Below, one piece after another: positions 4,744 to 6,319 of a stretch of 6,319 nucleotides of DNA (position 1 is the stretch's first letter; every line of letters starts with the position of its first letter). The translations under genes and the position numbers were made by a program. The notes under the pieces were generated by a model. It did no database searches. It saw nothing but the letters and a program-made list of their open reading frames with translations, and was not told the origin of the DNA. Origin of the DNA: Pseudomonadota bacterium. Lineage in GTDB: Bacteria; Pseudomonadota; Alphaproteobacteria; Sphingomonadales; Sphingomonadaceae. The stretch is from contig JAFAEG010000147.1 of assembly GCA_023424095.1 (NCBI GenBank), positions 1 to 6,319 on the forward strand. The letters are read 5' to 3'.

Positions 4744-6319
4744 ATGGCCAGTCCCTTTCTCGCGCGCGCAAAGCGGGTTTCGATCATCAGCCTGAAGGTC
4801 GCGGCGGTCGGCTTCGGCCTCGCTCTGATCGCGCTCATCGTCGCGGTGTCCGTCGCGGTCAGCCAGCTGCCGAGCTTCGGCGAGCTGCAGCGCCGCGACA
4901 ATCTGGGCCAGATGATTCGCGTCCGCGCCGCCGACGGCAGCATCATCCACACCCAGGGCCCGAGCTTCGGCGAGTGGATCCCCTACGACCGTATCCCGGT
5001 GACGATGCGCAACGCGATCGTCGCGATCGAGGACCGGCGCTACGATTATCATTGGGGCGTCGATCCGATCGGCATCACCCGCTCCTTCTACGTCCGCCTG
5101 CGCACCGGCCAGTGGAGCCAGGGCGGCTCGACCATCACCCAGCAGCTCGCCCGCAACATCTTCCTGACCAACACTCGAACCTTCGGCCGAAAGGCGCGCG
5201 AGGCGATCCTCGCGATGGCGCTGGAGTGGCGCTATTCGAAGGAAGAGATTCTCGAACTCTATCTCAACCGCGTCTATTTCGGCGGCGGCGCCTATGGCAT
5301 CGATGCGGCGGCGCGACGTTTCTTCGGCCACAGTGCGACCGAGATGAGCGTTCAGGAAGCGGCGATCATCGCCGGCCTCGTTCAATCGCCCTCAAATTAC
5401 TCGCCCACCGCCGACGAGGAGGCTGCACGCGGACGCGCCGGCGTCGTGCTGGATGCGATGCGCGAGCAGGAGATGATCACTGGAGCGCAGGCGAGCGCCG
5501 CCGCGGTCAATGTGCGCGAAATCCCCTTCTACACGCCGCCCTCGCCGCGCACGACGACGCGCTATTTCACCGACTGGATCCTGCCGCAGCTCGACACCCT
5601 GATCGACCAGCAGGTGACCGAGCCGATCGAGGTCTGGACCACGATCGACGTCGGCCTGCAGAATCGGGCGGACCAGGCGATCACCGCCCATGCCCCGGCC
5701 GGCGCGCAGGGCGCTTTGGTCTCGCTCGACCGCGACGGCGCGGTGCGGGCGATGGTCGGCGGGCTCAACTACGCCCGCTCCAACTACAATCGCGCCACCC
5801 AGGCGAACCGCCAGCCGGGCTCGGCCTGGAAATTGTTCGTCTATCTCGCCGCTCTGGAAGCGGGGAACACGCCGGACAGCCCGGTCGATGCCAGCCCGAT
5901 CACGATCAACGGCTGGAGCCCGCGCGGTGCCGGTCCCGGCCGGATGCCGCTGCGCCAGGCCTTCGCGCTGTCGATCAACACCGCCGCCGTCCGCCTGGCG
6001 CAGGAGGTCAGCACCGGCACGGTGGCGAGCATGGCGCGGCGCTTCGGCATCACCACCCCGATCGGCACCACCCCGGCCATGGCGCTCGGCTCGTCCGAGG
6101 TGCGGCTGATCGACATGGTCCGCGCTTATGCCTCAGTCGCCAATCGCGGCGTTGCCGTCACCCCTTATGGCATCCGCCGAGTCACCACGGCGGGCGGCAC
6201 CGTGGTCTTCGAACATCAGGTCGATACCAGCCGCCAGCTCGTGACGCCGTGGATCGCCGCCTACATGACCGACATGCTGCAGGCGGTCGTGACCAGCGGC
6301 ACGGGCCGCGCCGCCGCGC
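4744..6319 (+). CDS. class A penicillin-binding protein (PBP1-type transglycosylase/transpeptidase), 3' end outside window
   Basis: The open frame from ATG 4744 reaches the right edge (525 full codons seen). It encodes a bifunctional peptidoglycan synthase anchored in the inner membrane, with its catalytic part in the periplasm. An N-terminal basic segment and a membrane helix (about 13-40) come first. The GT51 glycosyltransferase domain follows: E96 in EDRRYDYHWGVD (96-107, catalytic Glu), QGGSTITQQLARN (from 126), RKAREAILA (149-157) and ELYLNRVYFGGGAYGI (from 171). The transpeptidase domain has nucleophile S360 and K363 in PGSAWK (SxxK) and SIN at 410-412 (SxN). The KTG box is not reached before base 6319, so completeness cannot be judged. 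No upstream in-frame start exists nearby, and the ribosome site is weak. The transpeptidase motif PGSAWK differs from the common PGSTFK but keeps Ser and Lys. The gene is divergent from the Rieske gene and lies 142 bp from it. Confidence 0.95.
   Translation, partial: MASPFLARAKRVSIISLKVAAVGFGLALIALIVAVSVAVSQLPSFGELQRRDNLGQMIRVRAADGSIIHTQGPSFGEWIPYDRIPVTMRNAIVAIEDRRYDYHWGVDPIGITRSFYVRLRTGQWSQGGSTITQQLARNIFLTNTRTFGRKAREAILAMALEWRYSKEEILELYLNRVYFGGGAYGIDAAARRFFGHSATEMSVQEAAIIAGLVQSPSNYSPTADEEAARGRAGVVLDAMREQEMITGAQASAAAVNVREIPFYTPPSPRTTTRYFTDWILPQLDTLIDQQVTEPIEVWTTIDVGLQNRADQAITAHAPAGAQGALVSLDRDGAVRAMVGGLNYARSNYNRATQANRQPGSAWKLFVYLAALEAGNTPDSPVDASPITINGWSPRGAGPGRMPLRQAFALSINTAAVRLAQEVSTGTVASMARRFGITTPIGTTPAMALGSSEVRLIDMVRAYASVANRGVAVTPYGIRRVTTAGGTVVFEHQVDTSRQLVTPWIAAYMTDMLQAVVTSGTGRAAA

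Noticed and set aside
4870..4974. 15-bp direct repeat (CCGAGCTTCGGCGAG at 4870-4884 and 4960-4974)
   Set aside because: Both copies encode PSFGE in the same PBP frame, 30 codons apart, and each sits in an expected sequence context; probably coincidence of codon choice.
4666..5385. 239-codon minus-strand open frame over the PBP gene
   Set aside because: It is antisense to the conserved GT51 motifs and has no recognisable domain.
1..6319. CRISPR array, insertion sequence or phage cassette
   Set aside because: No regularly spaced repeats, transposase or integrase motifs, or terminal inverted repeats were seen.

Overview
The window looks like ordinary chromosome from a high-GC alphaproteobacterium, most likely of the Sphingomonadales. 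Reasons: the strong G/C bias at third codon positions, the style of the DUF3426 and class A PBP proteins, the orphan Rieske oxygenase, and an alphaproteobacterial-looking tRNA promoter. The lineage call is inference from protein and DNA style, not a database match.

Layout, left to right. (1) Bases 1-430 hold the 3' end of a membrane-anchored DUF3426 (zinc-ribbon type) protein. Three bases later comes a complete 6-phosphofructokinase (434-1537), probably translationally coupled to it. (2) A small acidic hypothetical gene (1553-1921) follows at 15 bp; its codon use and base composition differ from its neighbours. (3) A complete tRNA-Leu(GAG) with encoded CCA lies at 2034-2120, with a plausible promoter at 1959-1986. 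(4) An APC-superfamily permease of the AdiC/PotE-like branch (2198-3544) follows. (5) It converges on, and overlaps tail-to-tail by 47 bp, a minus-strand Rieske non-heme iron oxygenase alpha subunit (4601-3498). (6) A 142-bp divergent intergenic region (4602-4743) carries a perfect 7-bp dyad and two overlapping hairpins. (7) A class A penicillin-binding protein (transglycosylase plus transpeptidase) starts at 4744 and runs off the right edge before its KTG box.

The genes do not form one pathway. They are a housekeeping mixture: envelope and cell-wall functions at both edges, a glycolysis/gluconeogenesis enzyme, a tRNA, a transporter and an oxidative enzyme. The permease and the Rieske oxygenase might share a substrate, since the Rieske protein has quaternary-amine-oxygenase-like motifs and the permease belongs to an amine/amino-acid family, but adjacency alone is weak evidence.

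I found no CRISPR array, transposase, phage gene or recognisable defence system, and nothing that clearly amounts to a new biological system. The points most worth a second look are the atypical 122-residue gene, the mixed phosphofructokinase cofactor signature, the permease's altered substrate-site residues, the convergent gene overlap, and the structured intergenic region before the PBP gene.
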